Part shown: one piece after another, positions 17,782 through 26,976 of the stretch
Layout: every line of letters begins with the position of its first letter
Numbering within the stretch: the first letter of the stretch is position 1
Source of the DNA: Hyphococcus formosus
GTDB taxonomy: Bacteria > Pseudomonadota > Alphaproteobacteria > Caulobacterales > Parvularculaceae
Assembly: GCF_046736345.1 (NCBI RefSeq)
Contig: NZ_CP157210.1
Span: 2,108,001-2,172,000 of the forward strand
DNA: 64,000 nucleotides
Reading direction: 5' to 3'
Notes under the pieces: model-generated
Told to the model about the DNA's origin: nothing
What the model saw: only the letters and a program-made list of their open reading frames with translations
Databases searched by the model: none
Program-made: the position numbers and the translations under genes

Positions 17782-18576
17782 TTGCAACCAGCGAACCCCG
17801 AAAGACCAGCGCAAATAAAACAGCCCCGCATCGCGGAAATTATTGCTGATGCCTTGCGCCAAAAGATCCTCTCCGGCGAACTCGAGGATGGCGGAATGCT
17901 GCCCAAGCAAGATGAGCTGGAAAACGAATATGCGGTCAGCCCGCCATCTATTCGCGAGGCGCTTCGCATTCTTGAGACCGAAGGCCTTCTGACGGTTCAG
18001 CGCGGCAAGATCGGGGGCGCAGTTGTGCACCGTCCACGCCCGAAAAAAGCGGCCTATATGCTGGCGCTTGTGATGCAATCTCGCTCGATTGATCTGCAAG
18101 ATCTGGTGGATGCCATGCGCCAGCTAGAGCCGGCTTGTGCCGCTGCCTGTGCAGACCGGAAAGACCGACATCAAACCGTCCTTCCGAAACTCCGCGCTGT
18201 TCTCGACCTTGCCAATGAATTTATCGAAGACGCCCATACATTTATTGGCCTCGCCCGCCAGTTTCATATCGAAATTGTTGCTCATTGCGGCAATGAAACC
18301 ATGAGCATCGTGGTCGGGGCGCTGGAACAAATCTGGTCGGCACAGGTTGATTTGCTCGGACGGTCCCAATCGCAACACGGCTCTTTTGCCAATCTGGCAA
18401 CCCGCAAAGCGCTCGCCCGGGAACATGAAGAAATTTACAATCTGATCTCCGATGGCGATTCGCGCGGCGTCGAAGAGGCGCTACGCAAGCACTATTCAAG
18501 CACCGCCGAAACCGGCGAGCGGCGTCATGAATTCAGCCTGGATTCAATCGTGAACGCCTCTACGATCTCCAAGTAA
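17782..18576 (+). CDS. GntR/FadR-family (FCD) transcriptional regulator
   Basis: This 264-residue protein has an N-terminal winged helix (about residues 14-80) with ILSGELEDGGMLPKQDELE and VSPPSIREALRILETEG, and a C-terminal FCD ligand domain with candidate metal-binding residues in RQFHIEIVAHCGN and a final region ending AREHEEIYNLI. FCD regulators usually sense small organic acids. The start appears to be TTG at 17782. The first in-frame ATG would cut the DNA-binding domain, so the non-standard start is preferred even though the ribosome-binding site is weak. It diverges from the dapA-like/ior genes and precedes the amidohydrolase, so either group may be its target. Confidence 0.86.
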   Translation: MQPANPERPAQIKQPRIAEIIADALRQKILSGELEDGGMLPKQDELENEYAVSPPSIREALRILETEGLLTVQRGKIGGAVVHRPRPKKAAYMLALVMQSRSIDLQDLVDAMRQLEPACAAACADRKDRHQTVLPKLRAVLDLANEFIEDAHTFIGLARQFHIEIVAHCGNETMSIVVGALEQIWSAQVDLLGRSQSQHGSFANLATRKALAREHEEIYNLISDGDSRGVEEALRKHYSSTAETGERRHEFSLDSIVNASTISK

Positions 18577-18770
18577 TTAGCGTCCGCACACTTTAACCCT
18601 CTGAAAATCCGATCGCCGATTGGGGCTAGCTTTTTGAAAAAAGCCGGTCCGATCGGCCGTTCGACCTATTATCCGCACAATTTTCTCGCCCGAGCGCATA
18701 TTGGCATTTGACTTTTGCATTTTCTTTATCTTATATATCTTTTAATATTATAGGAGTGCGGAGAAAATCT

Positions 18771-19874
18771 ATGCCATTAGGGAATTCAATACTGATCTCG
18801 GCGGACAGCCATTACACAGAACCAGGTGATATTTTCATCAACCGCGTTCCATCGAAGTTTAAGGATGTCGTGCCGCGCATGGAGCGCATGGAAAAAGGCG
18901 ACGCCTGGGTTTACGAGGGCTTTAAAGAGCCGATCAATTTTGGCCTCAATGTCTGTGCCGGCAACGAACCGGAAAACATGAAGCCTTGGGTGAATTTCGA
19001 TGAAATTCGCGCTGGCGGCTATGACCCCAAAGCCCGGTTGGAAGAACAGGATCGCGACGGCATCTCAGGCGAGGTCATGTATCCGACCCCGCGCCTTTCC
19101 GTTGCTATGTATGCGACCGAAGATGTTGATCTGCACCTTTCGATTGTTCGTGCGTATAATGATTGGCAGTCGGAGTTTTGTGAGCACGCGCCAAACCGCT
19201 TTTGCGGATTGGTGATGATGCCAAATCGCGGCGGCCCAAAAGCCACGATCGAAGAAATGGAGCGCGTGCTTGGCCGTCCCGGCATGCGCGGCGTTACCAT
19301 GGGTTGTTATCCAAACGGCACGACGACAATCAAACCTGAAGATGACATGGTCTGGGAATATCTGGAAGACAAAGGTATTCCGGTAAACATACACGTTGCC
19401 CTTTCGGTTGGTCGTCCCGGCGAACACAAGGTCAAGCTGCCGGGCTGGGGGCGCTTTTTCGACGTACCAACCCGCATGATCGAGATGATCTTCTCCGGCG
19501 TATTCGATCGCTACCCCAATCTCGAAATCATGTTTGCGGAAGTTGATTTTGGCTGGCTGCCTTATGTCAAAGAACAAATTGATAATAACTACCAGCGGCT
19601 CGAGCCGACGAATAAGTTTGGCCTCCAGAAAATGCCAAGCGATTATATCGATCGCCATATTCATCTAGGATATATGACCGACTCGTTTGGTGTACGGAAC
19701 ATGGACCTTGTGAATCCGGAACGGGTTTTGTGGGGTTCTGATTACCCGCATATCAGCGCCGATTACCCCTTCTCATGGCGCACAATTCAATCGTCCACCA
19801 TTGGATTGAATCAAAAAGTCAAAGATCTGATTACCTATAAAAATGCCGCGCGCATGTATGGGTTTGATATCTAA
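18771..19874 (+). CDS. Amidohydrolase-2 family metal-dependent hydrolase/decarboxylase
   Basis: From the ATG preceded by GGAGAAAA the protein is 367 residues. The opening ISADSHYTEP is the family's metal-site entry, with a Tyr/Thr in place of the second His. Later come the NIHVALS stretch, a FAEVDFGWLPYV metal region and LWGSDYPH near the C-terminus with the terminal metal Asp. Relatives include 2-amino-3-carboxymuconate-semialdehyde decarboxylase and ring-cleaving hydrolases, common in aromatic and steroid degradation clusters. The substrate is not evident. An upstream start at 18708 would add 21 residues but has no ribosome-binding site. Confidence 0.85.
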   Translation: MPLGNSILISADSHYTEPGDIFINRVPSKFKDVVPRMERMEKGDAWVYEGFKEPINFGLNVCAGNEPENMKPWVNFDEIRAGGYDPKARLEEQDRDGISGEVMYPTPRLSVAMYATEDVDLHLSIVRAYNDWQSEFCEHAPNRFCGLVMMPNRGGPKATIEEMERVLGRPGMRGVTMGCYPNGTTTIKPEDDMVWEYLEDKGIPVNIHVALSVGRPGEHKVKLPGWGRFFDVPTRMIEMIFSGVFDRYPNLEIMFAEVDFGWLPYVKEQIDNNYQRLEPTNKFGLQKMPSDYIDRHIHLGYMTDSFGVRNMDLVNPERVLWGSDYPHISADYPFSWRTIQSSTIGLNQKVKDLITYKNAARMYGFDI

Positions 19875-19904
19875 GTCAGGACCACACCTTGATATGGAGT
19901 TCAC

Positions 19905-20705
19905 TTGACACCCAACCCTGTAAGTGACGTTCATTTCAACTTTTCCGGCCGCTCTGCCATTGTTACAGGCGCAGCGGCCGGCATTGGTAAGGCAATCGCA
20001 ATTCGGCTTGCCCGCGCTGGCGCATCAGTTTGCCTCGTCGACATCGATCAAGATAAATTAAACACCGTTGCGCAATCACTTGGCGATCAAAATCACCAAG
20101 TGCTTTCCATTTATGGTGATCTCCGAAACTGGGATTTCGCAGATCAGGTTTTCGAACGCGCATATGACGCATTCGGACCGATTGATACGCTGGTCAATTG
20201 CGCCGGTATTTTTCCCGCCTCACCCTTTGCCGAAATAACCGCTGATTTCTGGGACAAAATTCACGACCTGAATCTGAAGGCGGCGATGCGCATGTCTCAG
20301 GTTGCCTGCGCGCATATGAACGAGCGCAAAATCAGCGGCACTATTGTCAATATTGCTTCGATTAACGCATTCCGGGGCAAGGCACGCCACGCCGCCTATT
20401 CCGCGTCCAAAGCCGGTCTTGTATCGCTAACACGAACGCTCGCGCTCGAACTCGCCCCATCAATTCGCGTAAACGCAATCGCACCGGGTCCGGTCGATAC
20501 GGAAGGCGCAGTGGCCGCAGCCGCCGAAAAAACAGAAGGCCGGGAAGCGGAGCGGATCAAAGAAAACTATATCGAAAAAATTCCGCTACAACGTTTTGCC
20601 TCACCCGATGAGATCGCAATTGCGGCAATGTTCCTCGCAAGTCAGAGCGCAAATTACATTACCGGTACCACGCTTGTGGCCGACGGCGGCTTAACCCTCA
20701 GCTAA
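19905..20705 (+). CDS. SDR-family oxidoreductase
   Basis: This is a 266-residue classical SDR with TGAAAGIGKA for NAD(P) binding, Asp after the second strand (VDIDQDK) suggesting NAD preference, NCAGIF in place of NNAG, the catalytic ASIN...YSASK, and the usual C-terminal ITGTTLVADGG. The likely start is TTG at 19905, with GGAG five bases before it. No ATG exists before the cofactor motif. It lies 30 bases after the amidohydrolase and is probably in the same transcript. The substrate is probably a secondary alcohol or ketone, not further identifiable. Confidence 0.88.
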   Translation: MTPNPVSDVHFNFSGRSAIVTGAAAGIGKAIAIRLARAGASVCLVDIDQDKLNTVAQSLGDQNHQVLSIYGDLRNWDFADQVFERAYDAFGPIDTLVNCAGIFPASPFAEITADFWDKIHDLNLKAAMRMSQVACAHMNERKISGTIVNIASINAFRGKARHAAYSASKAGLVSLTRTLALELAPSIRVNAIAPGPVDTEGAVAAAAEKTEGREAERIKENYIEKIPLQRFASPDEIAIAAMFLASQSANYITGTTLVADGGLTLS

Positions 20706-20737
20706 GACACCACCGACCACATAGATAAATCGGTTAT

Positions 20738-22150
20738 TTATTGCTCGGTCTCTTCAACGACCGTGCGCCGCGCCCGCCAGAACAGATAAGCGGCAAGGAA
20801 GCCCGGAAAAGTCGATACAATCAACGACCATCGCAATCCCTCCCCTTCACCCATATTGAACTGGTGCGCGAATATATCGCTCATCAGGCCGACACCAACC
20901 GGCCCCAGACCCAAGCCAATCAGATTGACCACCAACATTAGAACCGCAGTGGCTGTTGCCCGCACATGACGCGGAACAATTGTCTGCGCAGTCGCAAACA
21001 CAGGGCCAAACCAAAGCGCGTTTACAACCGCTTGCAGCGCGAGCAGGAAGATCGCCGCAACGGCACTGCCAACCAGAATTGCACTGATGTAAAGCGGTAT
21101 CGTCACGAGCGAAGCGACAGCCGGGATCGTAACATAGGCCTTGATATCGTTCTTACTGAACCGGTCTGCGAGGTAACCCCCTAAAAACGTTCCGATTACA
21201 CCTGCCGTACCGCCAATACCGCCAAGCGCCAGACCGAGAAAGCCGATTGACTGGACATTGAATTGCGCCGCCAATGACGCAATTTCCTCAGCGTGATTGC
21301 GTAGAAAAAATGATGCTGTAAATGGTGAATGGCCATAGCTGATGAAGGATTTAATTGCGAAGCCAAAAACGATGAGCCAATAGGTCTTTTTATTATATAA
21401 CAGCTTCATCGCATCCCGAAAATTGACGCGATTTTCGGCGGTTTTCACGGCCTGAAGGGCCTGCGCCGCCCGCGGCTCACGCAAAGTGAAATAGGCAATA
21501 AAGGCGATCAATATACCCGGCGCACCAGCGACATAAAATGCCACGCGCCAGCCATACATATCGGCAATTAATCCGCCTACCGTTGTTCCGATCAAAAAGC
21601 CAAGCGGCGTACCAATCGAAAAGAATGCAATTGCCGATGCCCGTTTTTGTTTCGGCGCATAGTCGGAAATTAGCGATAACGCAGCAGGCGCACACCCCGC
21701 CTCACCGACACCGACCCCGACGCGAACAAGCACCAACTGGACAAAGTTCCGCGCAACACCACAGAGCACTGTAAACGCACTCCAGAACCCTATGCTCAGC
21801 GATATGATCAGCGGGCGATTGCCATATTCCGCAAACCGCGCAATCGGAATGCCCAGAAGACTATAAAAGACCGCAAAGGCAAGCCCCGTCATAACGCCGA
21901 GCTGCCAATCGGCAAGGCCAAGCTCTTGTTTTATAGGCTCAGCGAGAATGTTGATGATCTGCCGATCAATATAATTGAGGGTAAAGATAATCAGTAAGAG
22001 GACGAGCGCATACCGCAAATATCCTGGCGATACTGGCTTTATTTCATCGTCTTCCTGCGTCGCATCATTATCATTCGGTTCGTTTTCTGGTCGCGCTTTC
22101 GCTAAATCTTTTAAAATTGGCGACTCTCCCTGTTGACTTCGCATATGCAT
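20738..22150 (-). CDS. MFS transporter (spinster-like subgroup)
   Basis: This 470-residue protein has about 12 membrane helices preceded by a 45-residue acidic cytoplasmic N-terminus. The first helix ends in the spinster-type NYIDRQIINILAEPIKQELG. The loop 2-3 region reads PIARFAEYGNR, and helix 4 has RVGVGVGEAGCAPAALSLISDY, typical of this subgroup. Such carriers often flank catabolic clusters for steroids, bile acids or aromatic acids. It diverges from ipdA, so substrate uptake for the ring-degradation genes is a reasonable inference. Confidence 0.9.
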   Translation of the reverse strand: MHMRSQQGESPILKDLAKARPENEPNDNDATQEDDEIKPVSPGYLRYALVLLLIIFTLNYIDRQIINILAEPIKQELGLADWQLGVMTGLAFAVFYSLLGIPIARFAEYGNRPLIISLSIGFWSAFTVLCGVARNFVQLVLVRVGVGVGEAGCAPAALSLISDYAPKQKRASAIAFFSIGTPLGFLIGTTVGGLIADMYGWRVAFYVAGAPGILIAFIAYFTLREPRAAQALQAVKTAENRVNFRDAMKLLYNKKTYWLIVFGFAIKSFISYGHSPFTASFFLRNHAEEIASLAAQFNVQSIGFLGLALGGIGGTAGVIGTFLGGYLADRFSKNDIKAYVTIPAVASLVTIPLYISAILVGSAVAAIFLLALQAVVNALWFGPVFATAQTIVPRHVRATATAVLMLVVNLIGLGLGPVGVGLMSDIFAHQFNMGEGEGLRWSLIVSTFPGFLAAYLFWRARRTVVEETEQ

Positions 22151-22553
22151 TTTTAGTGCGACACGCGATTACCGGGCCGCTATTATAGTTGTATCGATGT
22201 GCGCCGCCCCCACTGCGATTGCCATCCGGCACGCTTGGCACCCTGAAACCGGGTCTTGAGAGACGCCACACATCCAGCCCGGTTCGATTTTTATTTTTAT
22301 AAATGATTTAGTCAAGTTATTTTGCGCCCTGCAAATTTTGACACCCCTCGCCCTCCATTTGCCCATTGTTTTTATTACATATTTCTCGGCATTGCGTGCA
22401 AACCCCTGATTTCACAGGGAGATTTTATCGACCTATTTTGGCCAATTCGATCCTTGTTATATAAACATTTATATGATAACGAATTTCACAAGATAGGGCG
22501 ACGCCTGAAAGAGCGCCCGCACAGGGATTGAAACAAAGGGGTGAGCGAGATCG
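22151..22553. other. Divergent regulatory region between the MFS transporter and ipdA
   Basis: This 403-base region holds no credible gene. It should contain both divergent promoters. The most striking element is the palindrome at 22459-22474, listed separately. I looked for the mycobacterial KstR2-type palindrome and did not see it. Confidence 0.45.
22459..22474. promoter_or_regulatory. Perfect AT-rich palindrome upstream of ipdA
   Basis: ATATAAA-CA-TTTATAT is a perfect 7+2+7 inverted repeat, 80 bases before the ipdA start, flanked by GTT and GATAAC that extend the symmetry imperfectly. Its arms (TATAAA/TTTATA) match those of the palindrome before the flavin reductase gene at 37511-37529. 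It could be a regulator site or part of the promoter. Confidence 0.4.
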
Positions 22554-23429
22554 ATGCTCAACAAAGTAACCTCCATAGAAAATATCGTCGACAATCTGGA
22601 AGACGGCATGACCATCGCCATTGGGGGGTGGGCCACTCGGCGTAAACCCATGGCGCTTATTCGGGCCATTGCGCGCTCGTCCGTTAAAGACCTCACCATA
22701 ATCAGCTATGGCGGGCCAGACGTCGGCACGCTTTGTGCCGCAAAAAAAATTCGGAAACTGATCTTTGGTTTTGTCTCCCTCGATCACATTCCCCTTGACC
22801 CTCATTTCCAACTTGCGCGCCAGTCTGGCGAACTTGAAGTCATCGATCTTGACGAAGGAATGGTTCATCTGGGACTTCGCGCCGCCGCCATGCGGCTACC
22901 ATTTTTGCCGACCCGATTGGGGATCGGAACCAGTGTCGTCGATCAAGATTTATTCAAGACCATACGCTCCCCATATGGCGATGGAGAACTCTTGATCGCG
23001 ATGCCTGCCTTAAAACCGGATGTCGCTTTGATTCATGTTCACGAGAGTGATCAGGCGGGCAACTCGCTAATATTCAGCCCAGATCCCTTTTTCGATGAAA
23101 TGATGGCGCGCGCGGCAGACAAGGTTTACCTTTCGGCAGAGCGCATTGTGACGACCGAGGCGCTAGACATGCATAAAAACGCGCGGTTCAACCTGTTTGA
23201 ACGATGCGTTGTCTCTGCCGTAGCAGAAGTGCCTTTTGGCGCTCATCCGACCGGTGCCTCACCCGACTATGGCATCGATATGAACCATCTAAAGGCATAT
23301 AAGTCAGCATCCGATGAGGAAGCATGGGCGGACTATAGCGCCCGTTATATCACGCAATCCCATGACGAATATATCGATGCGGTCGGCGGCAAAGACGCCA
23401 TTTCTTCAATTCCAGCACCAATTTACTAG
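22554..23429 (+). CDS. ipdA: IpdA: alpha subunit of the steroid ring-C opening CoA-transferase-fold hydrolase
   Basis: This 291-residue protein matches, by recall, Mycobacterium tuberculosis IpdA (Rv3551) over its length: GGWATRRKPMALIRAI, SYGGPDVG, FGFVSLDH, DEGMVHLGLRAAA, RLPFLPTR. The glutamate in DEGM (E101) lines up with the one implicated in IpdA catalysis. IpdAB has a class I CoA-transferase fold but acts as a ring-opening hydrolase on the last ring of the steroid nucleus (COCHEA-CoA). It overlaps the beta-subunit gene by one base. Proteobacterial counterparts are called ScdL1. It begins the plus-strand catabolic run and diverges from the MFS gene. Confidence 0.88.
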   Translation: MLNKVTSIENIVDNLEDGMTIAIGGWATRRKPMALIRAIARSSVKDLTIISYGGPDVGTLCAAKKIRKLIFGFVSLDHIPLDPHFQLARQSGELEVIDLDEGMVHLGLRAAAMRLPFLPTRLGIGTSVVDQDLFKTIRSPYGDGELLIAMPALKPDVALIHVHESDQAGNSLIFSPDPFFDEMMARAADKVYLSAERIVTTEALDMHKNARFNLFERCVVSAVAEVPFGAHPTGASPDYGIDMNHLKAYKSASDEEAWADYSARYITQSHDEYIDAVGGKDAISSIPAPIY

Positions 23430-24226
23430 TGACAGGCATGACCGATTATTCTTTATCCGAACTATGCATTGCCGCTGCTGCCGACGCCTGGCGGGATGAT
23501 GGCGAAGTTTTGGCCACGGGGATTACGCTATTACCGCGCCTCGCCGCGGGTCTAGCAAAGCTGACCATCAATCCCGCACTGATGTTGACGAATGGTGAGA
23601 ACATGTTCGCCGCTGCGCCCGTGCCTGTTGGTCCGCGCAAAGCCGATGATTTCATCGCCGAAGGGTGGGCCCCTTATGACCGTACATTCTATAATCTATG
23701 GAGCGGCAAACGCCACGCGATGGTCAGCCCCGTTCAAATTGATCGGTTCGGCCAAACCAATATAAACCTCATTGGCGATGTTAACGCGCCAAAGCGCGCC
23801 TTTCTTGGTGCGCGGGGTTTTCCCGGAAATTCAATTTCGCACCCGAATAGTTTATTCGTGTACGCACACTCTACGAAAACCTTTGTCGCAGACGAAGTCG
23901 ATTATGTTTGTAGCGTCGGTTACAACCCCGCACGATGGCCAGACGGCAAAAAACCTGCGGGGCTCGATCTTCGGGTCATTATAACGGATCTTTGCATTCT
24001 CGACTTTAATGGGCCGAACAATGCAATTCGCCTCAAAAGTGTTCACCCGGGCATTTCGGTCGATCAAATTGTCGAAAATACCGGTTTCTCGCTGGTCATT
24101 GACGGAGAACCACCGACGACCCCCGCCCCAACGGAAGAACAACTGACCATCATTCGCGAAAAGCTAGATCCGCACGATATGCGCGCAACTGCATTTAAAG
24201 GGAATCCACCCGGCGATCGCCGATAG
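23429..24226 (+). CDS. ipdB: IpdB: beta subunit of the steroid ring-C opening hydrolase
   Basis: This 265-residue partner of IpdA contains LTNGENMFAAAPVP, FYNLWSGKRHAMVSPVQIDRFGQTN, ARGFPGNSISHPNS and LDFNGPNNAIRLKSVHPGIS, which correspond block by block to the mycobacterial Rv3552 and to ScdL2. The two subunits form the active heteromer. The start is either GTG at 23429, overlapping the ipdA stop, or ATG at 23438; neither has a strong ribosome-binding site, as expected for translational coupling. The C-terminus (PHDMRATAFKG) also fits the family. Confidence 0.88.
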   Translation: MTGMTDYSLSELCIAAAADAWRDDGEVLATGITLLPRLAAGLAKLTINPALMLTNGENMFAAAPVPVGPRKADDFIAEGWAPYDRTFYNLWSGKRHAMVSPVQIDRFGQTNINLIGDVNAPKRAFLGARGFPGNSISHPNSLFVYAHSTKTFVADEVDYVCSVGYNPARWPDGKKPAGLDLRVIITDLCILDFNGPNNAIRLKSVHPGISVDQIVENTGFSLVIDGEPPTTPAPTEEQLTIIREKLDPHDMRATAFKGNPPGDRR

Positions 24227-24235
24227 GGGGCTGTA

Positions 24236-25123
24236 ATGGCTGACGAAAACACATCCGACGCAGTCTACGAAACCGATGAACCTGTCCTTTATAAAAAGGA
24301 TGGGGCGATCGCATGGATTACGATCTCTCGCCCGCGCTACCACAATGCACAAAACTCTCAAGTTACTTACGCGCTCGACGATGCATTCAAGCGCGCGGTC
24401 GATGATGATGACATCAAAGTCATTGTCCTGGGCGGCGATGGCAAACATTTTTCTGCCGGCCATGATATCGGCACACCCGGTCGTGACGTCGATAAAAGCT
24501 TTGATCGAACCACCCTATGGTATGACCATGTAAACAAGCCGGGTGCTGAGTTTCTCTATACGCGAGAGCAAGAAGTCTATTTAGGAATGTGTCGCCGTTG
24601 GCGCGATATTCCCAAACCGACCATTGCGATGGTGCAAGGTGCCTGCATCGCGGGCGGATTAATGCTCGCATGGGTTTGCGATCTCATCGTCGCATCTGAC
24701 GATGCCTTCTTTCAAGATCCGGTTGTTCGGATGGGCATACCGGGCGTTGAATATTTCGCCCATGCTTTTGAGCTTCACCCGCGCATCGCGAAAGAGTTTC
24801 TATTCTTGGGCGATCGTTTACCGGCGGATCGGGCCTATCAACTCGGCATGGTCAATCGCATCTTCCCGAGAGATGAATTGCGCGATGGTGTCGCCGACAT
24901 GGCAGCGCGCATCGCGAAAATGCCGCGATTGGGATTGGCGCTCACCAAACAAGCGGTGAACCATGTCGAAGACCTTCGCGGCAAACGCACAGCGATGGAT
25001 AGCGTTTTTCACATGCACCATTTCGCCCATGCGCAGAATGATCTCGTTTCGGGCGACAGCCTCGCCGGCCTTGATGGCAAGGGAATGGCTCAAGCAAACA
25101 AGTCTTCGAAGGACGGAAAGTAG
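24236..25123 (+). CDS. Enoyl-CoA hydratase/isomerase family protein
   Basis: This 295-residue crotonase-fold protein is preceded by a GGGGG site. Oxyanion-hole segments are seen in GDGKHFSAGHDIG and MVQGACIAGGLMLAWVCDLIVA. The position that usually holds the first catalytic Glu lies in FQDPVVRMGIPGVEYF. A long insert after SAGHDIG (about residues 82-118, rich in charged and aromatic residues) and an H-M-H-H-F-A-H stretch near the C-terminus set it apart from ordinary hydratases. It lies between ipdB and ipdC, so it likely acts on a C/D-ring intermediate. The proteobacterial scd clusters contain a comparable crotonase, but the exact step is unknown. Confidence 0.85.
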   Translation: MADENTSDAVYETDEPVLYKKDGAIAWITISRPRYHNAQNSQVTYALDDAFKRAVDDDDIKVIVLGGDGKHFSAGHDIGTPGRDVDKSFDRTTLWYDHVNKPGAEFLYTREQEVYLGMCRRWRDIPKPTIAMVQGACIAGGLMLAWVCDLIVASDDAFFQDPVVRMGIPGVEYFAHAFELHPRIAKEFLFLGDRLPADRAYQLGMVNRIFPRDELRDGVADMAARIAKMPRLGLALTKQAVNHVEDLRGKRTAMDSVFHMHHFAHAQNDLVSGDSLAGLDGKGMAQANKSSKDGK

Positions 25124-25129
25124 GCATTG

Positions 25130-26185
25130 GTGGCTGATCCGTTTCATACGGCACTTTGTGAAAGGACCGGATGTCGGTACCCGATCATTCAGACCGCGAT
25201 GGGTTGGGTTGCCACCCCCGACCTTGTGATCGCGTCATGTCAGGCTGGCGCGCTCGGCTTTCTCGCTGGTGCAGTGATGACACCGCCGGAATTAACGACG
25301 GCAATTGCGCGCGTCAAAGCCGTTACCAATGCGCCATTTGGTGTAAATTTCCATATGTTTCAGCCCGGCGCGGAAGAAATTGTGGACATCATCATCCGCG
25401 AAAAAGTCGCCGCTGTTAGCTTCGGGCGCGGCCCAAATGCGGATATGATCGCGCGTTTCCGTGATGCCGGGATTTTAACGATACCGACCGTAGGCGCATT
25501 AAAACACGCCCGCAAAGTCGCTGACCTAGGCGTGGATATGATTACGGTCCAAGGTGGTGAAGGCGGCGGCCATACAGGCGGCGTCGCGACAACTGTTTTA
25601 TTGCCGCAAATTCTTGACGAAATTGACATCCCCGTCGTCGCAGCTGGCGGCTTTGGGGATGGACGCGGATTAGCTGCTGCCCTCGCCTATGGCGCTGCGG
25701 GCATTGCGATGGGCACGCGTTTTCTTCTGTGCAAGGAGAGCCCGGTTCCGCCGGGCACGAAAGATAAATATTTAAACGCACGCGGCGAAGATATTATCGT
25801 TTCTTCGAAAATTGACGGCTTGCCGCAACGGGCAATACTCAATGAAAAACTGAGAAAGATCGAACAATCCTCCCCGCTATTGCGGTGGCGCGAAGCCATT
25901 ATCGCCGGTCTTGAGCTTAAAAAACAAACCGGCGCGTCGTCGCTTGAACTGCTTCGATCGTTACGCTCGATGACGGCCCAGTCAGAGATGACCCTGACGC
26001 AGGCCATGATGGCCGCGGCCTCGCCCATGCTCATTCGCAAAGCCATCGTCGAGGGCAAACCCGAGCAAGGGATTATGGCATCCGGTCAGGTTGCTGGACG
26101 GATTGAAGAAATACCGTCTTGCCAGGAGTTAATCGAAAACATCATGAGCGACGCATCCGCACGGATCGCCAGCTTGTGTGGATAA
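25130..26185 (+). CDS. ipdC: IpdC: FMN-dependent nitronate-monooxygenase-fold enzyme of steroid C/D-ring degradation
   Basis: This protein of about 351 residues starts at GTG (a TTG one codon earlier is possible). It has the FMN barrel of 2-nitropropane dioxygenases: RYPIIQTAMGWVA, IPTVGALKHARKVADLG, VQGGEGGGHTGGVATT and VVAAGGFGDGRGLAAAL. The C-terminal EQGIMASGQVAGRIEEIPSC closely resembles mycobacterial IpdC (Rv3553) by recall. IpdC is an FMN oxidoreductase that works on a ring-C hydroxylated CoA thioester before ring D is opened. The position between ipdB and echA20 repeats the known grouping of these genes. A generic nitronate monooxygenase label would be misleading here. Confidence 0.86.
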   Translation: MADPFHTALCERTGCRYPIIQTAMGWVATPDLVIASCQAGALGFLAGAVMTPPELTTAIARVKAVTNAPFGVNFHMFQPGAEEIVDIIIREKVAAVSFGRGPNADMIARFRDAGILTIPTVGALKHARKVADLGVDMITVQGGEGGGHTGGVATTVLLPQILDEIDIPVVAAGGFGDGRGLAAALAYGAAGIAMGTRFLLCKESPVPPGTKDKYLNARGEDIIVSSKIDGLPQRAILNEKLRKIEQSSPLLRWREAIIAGLELKKQTGASSLELLRSLRSMTAQSEMTLTQAMMAAASPMLIRKAIVEGKPEQGIMASGQVAGRIEEIPSCQELIENIMSDASARIASLCG

Positions 26186-26215
26186 ACGAGAATAAGAAAG
26201 CGGGAGGGTAATTCG

Positions 26216-26965
26216 ATGCCTATACGGACCAATGTCGAAAATCAAATCGCAGAAATCGTGCTTGATTGCCCGCCTGTCAATGCTCTTGATAGCCAGAGCT
26301 GGTTAAACCTCGCAGAGACGATTAGTAGAACCGGAGAACACGCGGATATTAAATGTATCCTTATCCGCGCCGAAGGACGGGGCTTTTGCGGCGGCGTAGA
26401 CATCAAGGAAATGCAGGCCCACCCGGAACGTATCGTTACGCTTAATCGCGGCAATTATCTGACCTTTAAAGCCGTGCGCGATTGCCCGGTTCCTGTCATC
26501 GTCAGCGCACATGGCTTTATTATCGGCGGGGGAATCGGCATTTGCGGTGCCTCGGATACGATTATTGCTGCTGATAACGCTTATTTTTCACTTCCGGAAA
26601 TTGATCGGGGCGCAATGGGCGGCGCTTCGCATTTATCGCGCATGCTCCCGCTTCACAAAGTCCGTGCCGCTTTCTTTACAGGCGGGAAAATATCGGCGGA
26701 CGAAGCCTATCGGTTGGGCGGCGTTGAAAAAATCGTACCGGCGGAGACGCTTTTGGATCAATCGCGTGCGTTCGCTGCGATCATTGCCTCGAAAAGCCGA
26801 AAAGCACTGACACTCGCGAAACAAGCGCTGAATGGCCTCGAAGCCCGCGATGTCGATCACGGCTATCGGTTCGAACAGGGCTTTACCTTGGAAATGTATC
26901 TTCACGAAGACAGCCAGAAGGCAAGAGATGCGTTCGTCGCATCGAAAGACAAGGCTGTCTACTAA
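26216..26965 (+). CDS. echA20: EchA20-type crotonase: steroid ring-D opening CoA hydrolase
   Basis: This is a 249-residue crotonase-fold protein with a GGGAGGG ribosome-binding site. It matches the known EchA20 (Rv3550) pattern by recall: DCPPVNALDSQSWLNLA, RAEGRGFCGGVDIKEMQ, HGFIIGGGIGICG, LPEIDRGAMGGASHLSR and YRFEQGFTLEMYL. EchA20 hydrolyses ring D of the bicyclic CoA thioester (HIEC-CoA), giving the substrate for IpdAB. The proteobacterial name is ScdY. It lies 30 bases after ipdC in the same direction. Confidence is high for the subgroup because of the GVDIKEMQ and DRGAMGGASHL blocks. Confidence 0.86.
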   Translation: MPIRTNVENQIAEIVLDCPPVNALDSQSWLNLAETISRTGEHADIKCILIRAEGRGFCGGVDIKEMQAHPERIVTLNRGNYLTFKAVRDCPVPVIVSAHGFIIGGGIGICGASDTIIAADNAYFSLPEIDRGAMGGASHLSRMLPLHKVRAAFFTGGKISADEAYRLGGVEKIVPAETLLDQSRAFAAIIASKSRKALTLAKQALNGLEARDVDHGYRFEQGFTLEMYLHEDSQKARDAFVASKDKAVY

Positions 26966-26976
26966 GGAAGAATGTG

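Noticed and set aside
19065..19664. Minus-strand frame of 199 codons opposite the amidohydrolase
   Set aside because: Composition is that of a reverse reading of a coding gene (rich in His, Ile and Phe); no start signals.
22151..22553. KstR2-type operator upstream of ipdA
   Set aside because: No AnCAAG...CTTGnT-like palindrome was seen; another regulator is more likely.
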